DNA of 64,000 nucleotides from Litoreibacter ponti (GTDB lineage Bacteria > Pseudomonadota > Alphaproteobacteria > Rhodobacterales > Rhodobacteraceae), in NCBI RefSeq assembly GCF_003054285.1, contig NZ_QBKS01000001.1, positions 2,046,001 through 2,110,000 on the forward strand. The letters are read 5' to 3'. Shown in pieces: positions 8,863-17,326 of the stretch. Position 1 is the stretch's first letter, and each line of letters starts with the position of its first letter. A program made the translations under genes and the position numbers. The notes under the pieces were generated by a model. It ran no database searches. It saw only the letters and a list, made by a program, of their open reading frames with translations, and was not told the DNA's origin.

Positions 8863-8901
8863 GGCACTCGTCTCGCAGCGGGGGCGCAGCGCCCCTGCCC
8901 C

Positions 8902-9942
8902 TTAACTATCGTAATCAATCACGTGGCGCAGTTGTTTTTCGTATTCCAGGGCTTTGCCGGTGCCGAGCGCCACACAATTGAGCGACTCGTCGGCGACCGA
9001 TATGGCAAGCCCCGTCTGCTCGCGCAGCGCCAGATCCAGCTCGCCCAGAAGCGCGCCGCCGCCGGTCAGCATCACGCCCCGGTCCACGATGTCTGCCGCC
9101 AGATCGGGCGGGGTGGCTTCCAGCGCGGTCATCACCGCCTCGCAGATTTGCTGTACGGGCTCGGCCAGCGCCTCGGCCACCTGGGCCTGGTTGATCTCTG
9201 TCTCTTTGGGCACGCCGTTGAGTAGGTCCCGGCCCCGGATTTGTAGCGAAGAGCCGCGCCCGTCATCCGGCATTCGCGCCGTCCCGATAGAAGTCTTCAC
9301 CCGCTCGGCCGTGCTTTCGCCCACCAGAATGTTCTGGTGGCGGCGTAGATAAGAGATCAGCGCCTCGTCCATCCGGTCGCCGCCCACGCGCACGGAGCGT
9401 GCATAGACGATATCGCCCAGCGACATCACGGCCACCTCGGTCGTACCACCGCCAATATCCACCACCATCGAGCCCGTCGGGTCGGTGATCGGCATACCCG
9501 CGCCAATCGCGGCAGCAATCGGTTCTGCAATAAGCCCCGCCTTGCGCGCGCCCGCGCCCAGCACGGATTGCCGAATGGCGCGCTTTTCCACGGGTGTCGC
9601 GCCATGGGGCACACAAACGATGATCTTGGGCTTGGTGAAGGTCGAGCGGCGGTGCACCTTGCGGATGAAGTGCTTGATCATCTCTTCGGCGGTGTCGAAG
9701 TCGGCGATGACGCCTTCGCGCATGGGCCGGATGGCCTCGATGCTGCCGGGCGTGCGCCCCAGCATCAGCTTGGCGTCCTCGCCCACGGCCAGCACTTCCT
9801 TACGGCCCGCCTTGGTGTGATAGGCCACCACCGAGGGCTCGTTGAGTACAATGCCCTTGCCTTTGACATAGACCAGCGTGTTGGCCGTGCCGAGGTCGAT
9901 GGCCATGTCCGACGAAAACAGCCCTGAAAATATACCAGCCAT
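8902..9942 (-). CDS. mreB: Cell-shape actin homologue MreB
   Basis: A 346-residue actin-fold ATPase that forms short membrane-bound filaments guiding lateral wall synthesis. The phosphate-1 motif DLGTANTLVY is at residues 17-26, phosphate-2 is MVVDIGGGTTEVAV, and the adenosine motif is GVMLTGGGALL near residue 290. It is first in the unit mreB-mreC-mreD-mrdA-rodA. On the minus strand TATAAA at 10013-10018 lies about 70 bases before the start and could be the -10 of the operon promoter. Confidence 0.97.
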   Translation of the reverse strand: MAGIFSGLFSSDMAIDLGTANTLVYVKGKGIVLNEPSVVAYHTKAGRKEVLAVGEDAKLMLGRTPGSIEAIRPMREGVIADFDTAEEMIKHFIRKVHRRSTFTKPKIIVCVPHGATPVEKRAIRQSVLGAGARKAGLIAEPIAAAIGAGMPITDPTGSMVVDIGGGTTEVAVMSLGDIVYARSVRVGGDRMDEALISYLRRHQNILVGESTAERVKTSIGTARMPDDGRGSSLQIRGRDLLNGVPKETEINQAQVAEALAEPVQQICEAVMTALEATPPDLAADIVDRGVMLTGGGALLGELDLALREQTGLAISVADESLNCVALGTGKALEYEKQLRHVIDYDS

Positions 9943-10020
9943 AGTGTTAAGCGCCCCAGCCCCAAATCTCGATTGACCGCCGACTCACTCCGGCCCGCGG
10001 CACGTTCCGCGCTTTATAGG

Positions 10021-10038
10021 CATGCGCCGCTGCGCATG
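10021..10038. other. Hairpin in the mreB-rlmJ divergent intergenic region
   Basis: CATGCGC and GCGCATG flank a four-base CGCT loop in the 159-base region between divergent mreB and rlmJ. A perfect 7-bp stem here may be a regulatory site or part of the mreB promoter, immediately upstream of a TATAAA on the minus strand. No other gene or signal is evident in this gap. Confidence 0.4.
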
Positions 10039-10101
10039 GAACCCTAGCGGGGGGCCCGATCAGCACTATTCCGCCACGCTCCGCTGCGCTAGGGATGCGG
10101 C

Positions 10102-10887
10102 ATGCTGTCCTACCAACATATCTTCCACGCCGGGAACCCTGCCGATGTGCACAAGCACGCACTGCTCTGCGCAATGCTGGGCTATATGTGCGCCAAGGAC
10201 AAACCGATCAGCTACCTCGAGACCCATGCCGGTCGCGGGCTCTATGACCTTGGCGCGGCGGAGGCTCTGAAGACAGGCGAGGCCGCGGCCGGGATCACGT
10301 CGCTCGCCGCGCGCATGGCCGGCGATCACCCTTATCTCGTCGCGCTGTCGGGCATCCGCGCAGCCCATGGGGCGCAGGCCTATGCGGGCTCGCCCTTGCT
10401 GGCGGCCGGGATGCTGCGCGACGGCGATCGGATGCATCTGGCCGAGTTGCATCCGCAGGAATTTGCCGCCCTGCGCGACGCCATGCGCCCGTACCGCGCC
10501 AAATGCTACCAGCAGGACGGGTTCGAGATGGCCCACGCCATCTGCCCGCCCGAGCCGCGCCGCGGCCTGATGCTTATCGACCCAAGCTACGAGGTGAAAT
10601 CGGACTACGCCACCATTCCCGGCCAGATCGCCAAGCTGCACCGTAAGTGGAAAGTCGGCGTGATCGCGCTGTGGTATCCGATCCTGACCTCCGGCGCCCA
10701 CGCCCCAATGCTAACCGCGCTCGAGGCGCTCTCCCTCCCGAAAGCCCTACGCCACGAAGTCCGCTTCCCCCCCGTGCGCGCAGGACACAGAATGGTCGGA
10801 TCGGGGATCTTCATAGCAAACGCGCCCTACGGCCTGGAGGCCGAGGGCGCGCAATTGTCAGAGTTGTTCAGAACCGCGTGGGCCTAG
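10102..10887 (+). CDS. rlmJ: 23S rRNA (adenine(2030)-N6)-methyltransferase RlmJ
   Basis: A 261-residue SAM-dependent enzyme that methylates A2030 of 23S rRNA. The N-terminus MLSYQHIFHAGNPADVHKH is a strong RlmJ signature, the SAM loop is ETHAGRG near residue 40, and the catalytic N6-adenine motif is DPSYE near residue 160 (family DPPYE). Its TAG stop lies in a CTAG that is also the stop of the convergent VPLPA-CTERM gene. Confidence 0.93.
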   Translation: MLSYQHIFHAGNPADVHKHALLCAMLGYMCAKDKPISYLETHAGRGLYDLGAAEALKTGEAAAGITSLAARMAGDHPYLVALSGIRAAHGAQAYAGSPLLAAGMLRDGDRMHLAELHPQEFAALRDAMRPYRAKCYQQDGFEMAHAICPPEPRRGLMLIDPSYEVKSDYATIPGQIAKLHRKWKVGVIALWYPILTSGAHAPMLTALEALSLPKALRHEVRFPPVRAGHRMVGSGIFIANAPYGLEAEGAQLSELFRTAWA

Positions 10888-11501
10888 GTGCGATGGCGCC
10901 TCAGATAGGCCAAGCCACCAATCCCTGCCAGCAGCAATGGTAGCGACGCGGGCAGTGGCACCGGCTCTGGTACATTCAATGCCGCAACAGTACCGGTCAA
11001 TCTATAGTCACCTCCCCAATCTCCCAATTCAGTAGAAATAAATCCTCCTACGACAAAACGATACGTTCCCTGGCCAAGCATTTGTCCACCTAACAAACCG
11101 ACCGTTGTGTTCAATGAAATATCATTGATGATCTCAAAGCTCGTCCCAATTTGGAAGATATCCGCAGCGAGAAGAAAGCCAGACGGACCGGAGCCTTCAA
11201 CGATTATTGACAGGCCTGTCAGCTTCGTGCCGGCGCCAATTTCAAATTCAAACACATCCTCAGGATCATTTCCAGAATCGCAACCATCGGTTTGCAAAGC
11301 AACGCACTCGCCAACAAGATCTCCTACAACGCTAGTTTGACCGATGGCACCAACGCCAATATTTGGAAACGCACCCGCGGAGCTTTCAGGATAATCCCCG
11401 CCGCGCGCGTTTCTCTCGAGCACATCTGGATTGATCGGCGTCGCCATCGCAGAGGTGGCAAGCACCGTGGCCGCAACTGTTGCGGCAAGAAATTTCATCA
11501 T
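10884..11501 (-). CDS. Exported VPLPA-CTERM sorting-domain protein
   Basis: A 205-residue secreted protein. It has a signal peptide (about residues 1-20, ending ATSAMA), a low-complexity acidic, beta-rich middle, and a C-terminal tripartite signal: VPLPASLPLLLAGIGGLAYL (20 residues), then RRHRT. That is the VPLPA-CTERM signal known from Roseobacter-group bacteria, thought to be processed by an exosortase/rhombosortase-like system during surface export. Base composition is clearly AT-richer than both neighbours and suggests later acquisition. Two ATG codons stand in tandem at the start; the upstream one is used here. It ends convergently on the stop of rlmJ. Confidence 0.85.
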   Translation of the reverse strand: MMKFLAATVAATVLATSAMATPINPDVLERNARGGDYPESSAGAFPNIGVGAIGQTSVVGDLVGECVALQTDGCDSGNDPEDVFEFEIGAGTKLTGLSIIVEGSGPSGFLLAADIFQIGTSFEIINDISLNTTVGLLGGQMLGQGTYRFVVGGFISTELGDWGGDYRLTGTVAALNVPEPVPLPASLPLLLAGIGGLAYLRRHRT

Positions 11502-11623
11502 AAATTTTCCTTCAAAAAAACTTGGTGGGTCAGATTAACCACGAAACGCGATCTCAAACAGAATTATTCGAAGAAGTCGCAGGGCTTTGTTTCGCAAGTG
11601 GAAAGAATGCCCTGCCGAGGGTT

Positions 11624-13180
11624 CTAAACGACGTCCTTGTAGGACACCTCCGGCACGTCGCCACCGGATTTCTCACGGCGCACGACGAGGCGGTTCAGCG
11701 CATCGACATAGGCCTTCACCGAGGCCACGACCGTGTCCACATCCGCCGACTGGCCGGTGGCAATCTTGCCGTCCTCTTCCAGCCGCACTGACACCGTCGC
11801 CTGCGCGTCGGTGCCTTCGGTTACGGCGGCCACCTGGTAGACCTGCAGGCGTGCTTTATGCGGGAACAGCGCCTTCACGGCGTTGAATGCCGCATCGACG
11901 GGCCCGTCGCCGGTGGCGCGCACGGAATGGGCCTCGCCGCCGATCTCCAGCGTCATCTCCGCCGATTTCTCCAACCCCATGCCGCAGGCCACGCTCAGGG
12001 CGGTCAGCTTGATATGATCCGCCTCCGCCTCGCCCACCTGCATCAGCGCGATCAGGTCGTCGTCGTAGATTTCCTTCTTCTGGTCGGCCAGCGCCTTGAA
12101 GCGCACGAACACGTCCTTCAGCTGGTTATCCCCCAGCTCGTAGCCCAGATCCGCCAGCTTCGAGCGCAGCGCGGCGCGGCCCGAATGCTTGCCCATGACC
12201 AGATTGGTCTCGGTCAGGCCCACATCTTCGGGGCGCATGATTTCGAAGGTTTCGGCGTTCTTCAGCATCCCGTCCTGGTGGATGCCGCTTTCATGGGCGA
12301 AGGCGTTCTTGCCAACGATGGCCTTGTTGAACTGCACGGCAAAGCCGCTGACCGCAGCGACCCGGCGCGAGATGTTCATCAGCTTGGTGCTGTCGATCCC
12401 CGTCCGGTAGGGCATGATGTCGTTGCGCACTTTCAGCGCCATGACCACCTCTTCCAGCGCGGTGTTGCCCGCCCGCTCGCCCAACCCGTTGATCGTGCAT
12501 TCGATCTGGCGCGCACCCGCTTCGACGGCGGCAAGAGAGTTCGCCGTCGCCATGCCCAGATCATTGTGACAATGGGTGGCGAAGATGATCTCGTCGGCGC
12601 CGGGCACCCGCTCCAGCAGCATCGCGATCAGGGCGGCACTTTCGCGCGGGGCGGTGTAGCCCACCGTGTCGGGGATGTTGATCGTCGTGGCGCCTGCCTT
12701 GATGGCGATCTCGACCACGCGGCAGAGATAGTCATCCTCGGTCCGGGTCGCGTCCATCGGCGACCACTGCACGTTGTCGCACAGGTTGCGCGCGTGGGTG
12801 ACCGTCTCATGGATGCGGTCGGCCATCTCGTCCATGGTCAGGTTCGGGATCGCGCGGTGCAGCGGCGAGGTGCCGATGAAGGTGTGGATGCGCGGCTTTT
12901 GCGCGTGCTGCACGGCCTCCCAGCAGCGGTCGATATCCTTGAAGTTGGCGCGTGCCAGCCCGCAGATCACGGACCGCTCGGTCTGCTGGGCGATGGCTTT
13001 CACGGCCTCGAAATCCCCCTCCGATGCGATGGGGAAGCCCGCTTCGATGATATCGACGCCCATCTCGTCCAGCAGGCCTGCGATCTCCAGCTTCTCGGCG
13101 TGGCTCATGGTGGCGCCAGGGGACTGCTCCCCGTCGCGCAATGTGGTGTCAAAAATGACGACTTTGTCTTGTTCGCTCAT
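11624..13180 (-). CDS. leuA: 2-Isopropylmalate synthase
   Basis: A 518-residue enzyme that condenses acetyl-CoA with 2-oxoisovalerate, the first committed step of leucine synthesis. The N-terminal TIM barrel has FDTTLRDGEQSPG at residues 9-21 and the metal-binding HCHNDLGMA near residue 203; the C-terminal about 130 residues form the leucine-responsive regulatory domain. Twelve bases separate it from the upstream cupin gene, so both should share the leader-peptide-controlled transcript. Feedback by leucine is expected from the family. Confidence 0.96.
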   Translation of the reverse strand: MSEQDKVVIFDTTLRDGEQSPGATMSHAEKLEIAGLLDEMGVDIIEAGFPIASEGDFEAVKAIAQQTERSVICGLARANFKDIDRCWEAVQHAQKPRIHTFIGTSPLHRAIPNLTMDEMADRIHETVTHARNLCDNVQWSPMDATRTEDDYLCRVVEIAIKAGATTINIPDTVGYTAPRESAALIAMLLERVPGADEIIFATHCHNDLGMATANSLAAVEAGARQIECTINGLGERAGNTALEEVVMALKVRNDIMPYRTGIDSTKLMNISRRVAAVSGFAVQFNKAIVGKNAFAHESGIHQDGMLKNAETFEIMRPEDVGLTETNLVMGKHSGRAALRSKLADLGYELGDNQLKDVFVRFKALADQKKEIYDDDLIALMQVGEAEADHIKLTALSVACGMGLEKSAEMTLEIGGEAHSVRATGDGPVDAAFNAVKALFPHKARLQVYQVAAVTEGTDAQATVSVRLEEDGKIATGQSADVDTVVASVKAYVDALNRLVVRREKSGGDVPEVSYKDVV

Positions 13181-13192
13181 GGTCTTGGTCTC

Positions 13193-13546
13193 TCAAATGC
13201 GGGGCTTAGAGGAGGCGGTGTTCGCGTCGCCGGTGTTGGGCAGGCCTTGGGGCTCGATCAGCAGGACGCGCGCCTCGGTGACGGCGCGGGGGCGGTGCAC
13301 GACGCCGCGCGGCACGACGCATAGCTCGCCGGGGCCCATCACGATGCTCTCGCCGTCTTCGCGGTCCAGGGTCACCTCGCCGTCAAGAACCAGGAAAAAA
13401 TCATCGCTGTCGTCATGCTTGTGGAAGGGAAACTCGCCCGCGAACTTCACCACCATGATGTCGTTGCCGTTGTAATCGGCGACCACATGGGGGTCCCAAT
13501 GAGTGGAGAACTGCGCCAGCTTCTCGTGCAGATTGACCTTTTGCAT
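13193..13546 (-). CDS. Small cupin protein in the leuA unit
   Basis: A 117-residue single-domain cupin. The metal-binding motif 1 reads FPFHKHDDSDDFFLVLDGEV (20 residues, near 39-58), with two His and a downstream acidic pair; motif 2 is PGELCVVPRGVVHRP near residues 75-90. It is small enough to be one beta-barrel with a bound divalent metal. Reaction unknown. It lies between the Leu leader peptide and leuA, with an AAGGAG ribosome site before its ATG, so it is probably controlled with leucine synthesis. Confidence 0.8.
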   Translation of the reverse strand: MQKVNLHEKLAQFSTHWDPHVVADYNGNDIMVVKFAGEFPFHKHDDSDDFFLVLDGEVTLDREDGESIVMGPGELCVVPRGVVHRPRAVTEARVLLIEPQGLPNTGDANTASSKPRI

Positions 13547-13640
13547 GGGGTCACTCCTTAGCTTTTTGTCCGGATGTGTCGGGCGCTGGCACGGGCTGAG
13601 CGGCTCGCGCCCGGGGGCACGCTCAGCGCAGGCTAAGAAG
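13547..13640 (-). promoter_or_regulatory. Attenuator-like leader region before cupin-leuA
   Basis: Between the leader peptide's Leu codons and the cupin gene, the RNA offers two interleaved pairings: GCTGAGCG, which overlaps the peptide's Arg and stop codons, with CGCTCAGC, and CGGGCGC with GCGCCCG. They cannot form together. Stalling on Leu codons would cover the first strand and favour the second stem. No U-run follows either stem, so the output is more likely translational or Rho-dependent than an intrinsic terminator. Confidence 0.5.
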
Positions 13641-13664
13641 TAGGATATGGGCGTTGATGCTCAT
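13623..13664 (-). CDS. Leucine leader peptide of the cupin-leuA unit
   Basis: A 13-residue open frame, MSINAHILLLSLR, with four leucines, three consecutive and read by CTA-CTT-CTT, codons seldom used in this GC-rich sequence. It lies 76 bases before the cupin start and just upstream of leuA. A TATGCT hexamer on the minus strand (13673-13678) ends 8 bases before the ATG, so the transcript would begin at or next to the start codon, as known for the leaderless trp leader peptide of Sinorhizobium. Identified by reading; translation is unproven. Confidence 0.7.
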   Translation of the reverse strand: MSINAHILLLSLR

Positions 13665-13704
13665 GGGGCGGCAGCATACGCCTGCGGGCGCAAAAGAAAA
13701 GGGG

Positions 13705-14457
13705 CTAATTGCAGGCGGGCGTGCCCTCGTCCGGGGCGGGTGCACCGGTCCCGTCGGAGGCTGCGAAATCGAACTGCGCGATGCGGTCACCGGTGTCGAA
13801 AGCCACGTAAAGCGTGCGGTTGTCATCTGCCAGCGCCAAACCTTCGGGATCGGTCGCGATGGCGTTGATGTCATAGAGCGCAATCAGCGCGCCCTGCGCC
13901 GTGAACTCAAAAATCGCGTTCAGCCCCTGGCTGTCATCGGCGGCGAGGATGCTGCCGGAGACAGGATCGGTGACAATGCCCTGCGGCTCCAGCATCGGCG
14001 GGTTTTGCGCAGTGCCTTCGATCCGGAGGCGCTGACTGCCATCGGGGGCCAGCGCGACCAGCGCCGCCGGATTGTCGTCGGCAATCCAGACCAGCCCCGC
14101 CTTCTGGTCGATATGCAAACCGTCGCTGTCCACGATGACCGGGTTCAGCTGGAACGGCTGTGACAGCACTGATCCGTCCCGGCCCAGGGCGATGAAATTG
14201 CCCGCGCCATCAGTGGCCAGCAGCTGCTCGCCATTGAGCGCGACGTCATCGACCCGCATCGGCACGGGATAGGTCGCCTGCAGTTCGCCCGCGAGATTGA
14301 CGAAGCTCAGATACTCCGCCTCGTGGGCCACCCACAGGCCGCAGCGCTGCCCATCGAATGCCAGACCCGTCGGCCCCTCAATCGCGAAGCTGGACTGAAA
14401 GGTCAGGCCCGCGGCGGCGGGGCCGCTCAACAGGCAAAGAGCTAGGAGCATGCGCAT
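13705..14457 (-). CDS. Exported beta-propeller-like protein
   Basis: A 250-residue protein with a signal peptide (residues 1-16, ending GPAAA). The body has several repeats of the kind GLAFDGQRCGLWVAHE, DGLHIDQKAGLVWIADD and EGLALADDNRTLYVAFD, spaced about 45 residues apart, which resembles a small NHL/SdiA-regulated or esterase-like-phytase beta-propeller. No catalytic motif is certain. It lies upstream of the Leu leader in the same direction with only 40 bases between, but the leader appears to have its own promoter. Confidence 0.65.
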   Translation of the reverse strand: MRMLLALCLLSGPAAAGLTFQSSFAIEGPTGLAFDGQRCGLWVAHEAEYLSFVNLAGELQATYPVPMRVDDVALNGEQLLATDGAGNFIALGRDGSVLSQPFQLNPVIVDSDGLHIDQKAGLVWIADDNPAALVALAPDGSQRLRIEGTAQNPPMLEPQGIVTDPVSGSILAADDSQGLNAIFEFTAQGALIALYDINAIATDPEGLALADDNRTLYVAFDTGDRIAQFDFAASDGTGAPAPDEGTPACN

Positions 14458-14529
14458 TGCGGCAGTCTAGCGCAGGCCAGACACAGCGCAAGATTTGACC
14501 TCTGCCCCCGCCCGCTTAGGTCAGGCCCC

Positions 14530-15195
14530 ATGGCACAGGTATTGATCATAGGCGCGTCTGGCGGCATCGGCTCCGCTTTGGCAGAGGCCGCGCGGGCGCG
14601 CGGGGATGACGTCACGGGGCTGTCGCGCAGCCGCGACGGGCTGGACGTGACGGATGAGACCTCAATTGAACGGGCGTTCAAAACCCTGCCCGGACCGTTC
14701 GACCTGATCATCTGCGCCACCGGCGCGCTGGTCATCAACGGCCATGAGCCCGAGAAGATGGTCAAGGCACTCAGAGCCGAAGCGCTCACCCAGCAGTTCC
14801 GGGTTAACGCCATGGGCCCTGCGCTGGTGCTGAAACACGCGATCCCGCTCATGCCCAAGGACACGCCCGCCACCTTTGCGGCGCTGTCGGCGCGGGTCGG
14901 CAGCATCGGCGACAATCAGATCGGCGGCTGGCACAGCTACCGCGCCGCCAAGGCCGCGTTGAACCAGCTGATCCACGGCGCAGCTATTGAGCTGAAGCGC
15001 ACCCACAAGCAGGCCACCTGCGTCTGCCTGCATCCCGGCACGGTCGAGACGCCCTTCACCGCCGAATATGCCGGGCGACACAAGACGACCCCCGCGCCCG
15101 AGGCAGCACGCAATCTGCTATCGGTGCTCGACGGGCTGACGCCTGCGCAGACCGGCGGCTTCTATGACTATTCCGGCGCGGAGGTGCCTTGGTGA
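14530..15195 (+). CDS. Short-chain dehydrogenase/reductase
   Basis: A 221-residue SDR. The cofactor-binding GASGGIG is at residues 8-14, the NAG-equivalent is ICATGAL near 60, and the catalytic Tyr-Lys is SYRAAKAALNQ near 140, preceded by a serine in ALSARVG. No obvious signal for NAD versus NADP was found. It overlaps the photolyase gene by 4 bases (GTGA) and so belongs to the same unit; a pairing of this SDR with a class III photolyase suggests a light- or redox-stress response, but substrate is unknown. Confidence 0.82.
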   Translation: MAQVLIIGASGGIGSALAEAARARGDDVTGLSRSRDGLDVTDETSIERAFKTLPGPFDLIICATGALVINGHEPEKMVKALRAEALTQQFRVNAMGPALVLKHAIPLMPKDTPATFAALSARVGSIGDNQIGGWHSYRAAKAALNQLIHGAAIELKRTHKQATCVCLHPGTVETPFTAEYAGRHKTTPAPEAARNLLSVLDGLTPAQTGGFYDYSGAEVPW

Positions 15196-16718
15196 CCCGT
15201 CTCGTTCTCGTTCTTGGCGATCAGCTGTCGCCCAACCTGTCCGCCCTGCAGAAAGCCGACAAATCCCAAGACGTCGTCGTGATGGCGGAGGTCGCGGACG
15301 AGGCAAGTTATGTCCCGCACCACCCCAAGAAGATCGCCTTCATCTTTGCCGCCATGCGAAAATTCGCGGCATCGCTGGCAGATGATGGCTGGAGGGTCGA
15401 CTACACCAAGCTCGACAGCAATGAGAACACCGGCTCGATCACGGGCGAGTTGATCCGGCGGGCCGAGGCGCATGACGCCAAGGGCGTCATCGCCACCGAG
15501 CCCGGCGAATGGCGGCTGATCGAGGCGCTGCAGGAGATGCCGCTGAAGCTGCATATGGTCAACGACACCCGGTTCATTGCCTCCCACAAGGAGTTCGAAG
15601 ATTGGGCCGAGGGCCGCAAGGAGCTGCGCATGGAGTGGTTCTACCGCGACATGCGACGCAAGACCGGGCTTTTGATGGAGGGCGACAAACCGGTCGAGGG
15701 CAAATGGAACTTCGACCACGACAACCGCAAGCCCGCCCCCGACGAGGTGGACTACAACGGCCCGATGCAGTTCACACCCGACGAGACCGTGGAAGAGGTC
15801 CTCGATCTGGTCGAACAGCGCTTCGGCGATAATTTCGGCACGCTCAAGCCGTTCTGGTACGCCACCGACACCGGGCAAGCGCGGCGGCAGCTGACCCATT
15901 GGGTCAAACATGGGTTGCCGAAGTTCGGCGACTTTCAGGACGCAATGCTCAATGACAATCGCTTCCTCTATCACTCGATCATCAGCTTCTACATCAATGC
16001 CGGACTCTTGGATCCGCTAGAGGTCTGCCAACAGGTCGAGCAGGCCTACAAGGACGGCCACGCGCCGATCAACGCCGTGGAAGGCTTCATCCGCCAGATT
16101 ATCGGCTGGCGCGAATACATGCGCGGTATCTACTTCCTCGAAGGGCCCGACTACACATCGCGCAACGTGCTGAAGCATGACCGCAAGCTGCCGGAGTTCT
16201 TCTGGGGCGGCGAGACGAAGATGAACTGCGTCTCCAAGGCGGTCGCGCAGACCCGGGACGAGGCCTACGCCCACCACATTCAGCGCCTAATGGTCACAGG
16301 CAACTTTGCCCTGCTGGCGGGCATCGACCCGCACGAGGTGCATGAGTGGTATCTGGCTGTCTATGCCGACGCCTATGAGTGGGTGGAGGCGCCCAACGTG
16401 ATCGGCATGAGCCAGTTCGCCGATGGCGGGATCGTCGGCTCGAAGCCCTATGTCTCCAGCGGCAGCTATATCGACCGCATGTCCGACTACTGCAAAAGCT
16501 GCGCCTACAAGGTGAAAGACAAGACGGGCGAGGATGCCTGTCCGTTCAACGTGCTGTACTGGAATTTCCTCGTGCGCCACCGCGAGCGGTTCTCCAGCAA
16601 TGGGCGCATGGGGCAGATGTATTCGACCTGGGACCGCATGAAGGACGAACGTCGCGAGACGGTCTTGGCCGAGGCGGAGGATTTTCTCGACCGCATGGAC
16701 GCGGGCGATCTGGTCTGA
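15192..16718 (+). CDS. Iron-sulfur bacterial cryptochrome/(6-4) photolyase, CryB/PhrB type
   Basis: A 508-residue flavoprotein of the FeS-BCP class of photolyase/cryptochrome. The N-terminal domain begins TRLVLVLGDQLS and the FAD-binding helical domain contains the INAVEGFIRQIIGWREYMRG region (INAVEGFIRQ, GWREYMRG). Cysteines 346, 434, 437 and 450 have the same spacing (88, 3, 13) as the 4Fe-4S ligands of Agrobacterium PhrB. In this family the enzyme repairs (6-4) photoproducts and, in Rhodobacter CryB, also affects photosynthesis gene expression. The GTG at 15192, overlapping the SDR stop, was chosen over a TTG three bases earlier. Confidence 0.93.
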   Translation: MTRLVLVLGDQLSPNLSALQKADKSQDVVVMAEVADEASYVPHHPKKIAFIFAAMRKFAASLADDGWRVDYTKLDSNENTGSITGELIRRAEAHDAKGVIATEPGEWRLIEALQEMPLKLHMVNDTRFIASHKEFEDWAEGRKELRMEWFYRDMRRKTGLLMEGDKPVEGKWNFDHDNRKPAPDEVDYNGPMQFTPDETVEEVLDLVEQRFGDNFGTLKPFWYATDTGQARRQLTHWVKHGLPKFGDFQDAMLNDNRFLYHSIISFYINAGLLDPLEVCQQVEQAYKDGHAPINAVEGFIRQIIGWREYMRGIYFLEGPDYTSRNVLKHDRKLPEFFWGGETKMNCVSKAVAQTRDEAYAHHIQRLMVTGNFALLAGIDPHEVHEWYLAVYADAYEWVEAPNVIGMSQFADGGIVGSKPYVSSGSYIDRMSDYCKSCAYKVKDKTGEDACPFNVLYWNFLVRHRERFSSNGRMGQMYSTWDRMKDERRETVLAEAEDFLDRMDAGDLV

Positions 16719-16727
16719 GCGGGCCCG

Positions 16728-16777
16728 AAACGCGCGCCTTCGCGCGTTTGGAAAGGCCATTCCAATGGCCTTGCGCC
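16728..16777 (+). repeat. Tandem-hairpin element after the photolyase gene (two hairpins)
   Basis: Starts 9 bases after the TGA. Hairpin 1: AAACGCGCG / CGCGCGTTT with CCTT loop (16728-16749). Hairpin 2: AAGGCCATT / AATGGCCTT with a two-base loop (16753-16772). The element ends GCGCC. There is no T-run. It belongs to the class also seen at 40.78, 49.86, 57.09 and 60.2 kb. Confidence 0.7.
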
Positions 16778-17018
16778 ATAAAGAAACCCGAATCCATACG
16801 AATCCGACGCGGTCCGTTTGTTAACAAAGCGGCAGATTCGGCACGATTCGCGCGGGTCTGCCACGGCTTTGCCACATTTGAAATCTCGTAACATACGGAT
16901 TTTTAAAGATTTTACTTCGTGAACCGAAGATGAACGCCAAATTTCGCCTCTGTTCAAACATGATCCGCCATAAAGGCATCATCGAAAGACACAGCAGACG
17001 CCCAGAAGGACGAATGAC
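16778..17018. other. AT-richer upstream region of the small 59-residue gene
   Basis: About 240 bases without a recognisable gene. It holds several short repeats of CGAATCC/GATTCG, a TTGTTAACAAAG dyad near 16818, and a CTTCG-TGAAC-CGAAG hairpin near 16915. Base composition is AT-richer than the surrounding genes, in keeping with a promoter and leader for the small gene at 17019. No convincing -35/-10 pair with normal spacing was found. Confidence 0.4.
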
Positions 17019-17198
17019 ATGACCGGAACCTTTGCAGAGATCGCACGAGCCCGCCGCATCGAAGCCCTCCAGGCGATGTATGGTGACGATGCCGAGCTCA
17101 TGGCGAAGCCCGCCCCCAAGGCCCTGCGCTTCGCACCTGTCGATCAACTGCTCGACACACTCAGCTTTCAGGACCCTCTGCGCCTTATGGCGGCCTGA
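17019..17198 (+). CDS. Small conserved-looking protein of unknown function
   Basis: A 59-residue frame beginning MTGTFAEIARARRIEALQ and ending LSFQDPLRLMAA. It starts 8 bases after an AGAAGGA ribosome site and is followed within 50 bases by a strong intrinsic terminator, so it looks like a monocistronic gene. The composition is helical and amphipathic (Ala, Arg, Leu, Glu), without cysteine, signal peptide or membrane span. I do not recognise a domain. Confidence 0.6.
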   Translation: MTGTFAEIARARRIEALQAMYGDDAELMAKPAPKALRFAPVDQLLDTLSFQDPLRLMAA

Positions 17199-17246
17199 AC
17201 GCAAAAGGATAGACCCCTCCAAGGATATCCCTCCAAACCTCGTGAG

Positions 17247-17280
17247 AAAGGCCGCCACCTCTGGGCGGCCTTTTTCTTTT
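17247..17280 (+). terminator. Intrinsic terminator after the 59-residue gene
   Basis: AGGCCGCC and GGCGGCCT form a stem around a CTCTG-containing loop and are followed by TTTTTCTTTT. This is the clearest Rho-independent terminator on the plus strand in this part of the window. Confidence 0.88.
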
Positions 17281-17326
17281 GCCCCGCAAGCCCCATATTC
17301 ACCGTCAAACGCACGGGGGCGCTTGA

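Noticed and set aside
16869..16900. Promoter TTGCCA/TAACAT before the 59-residue gene
   Set aside because: The spacer is about 14 bases, too short to support the call.
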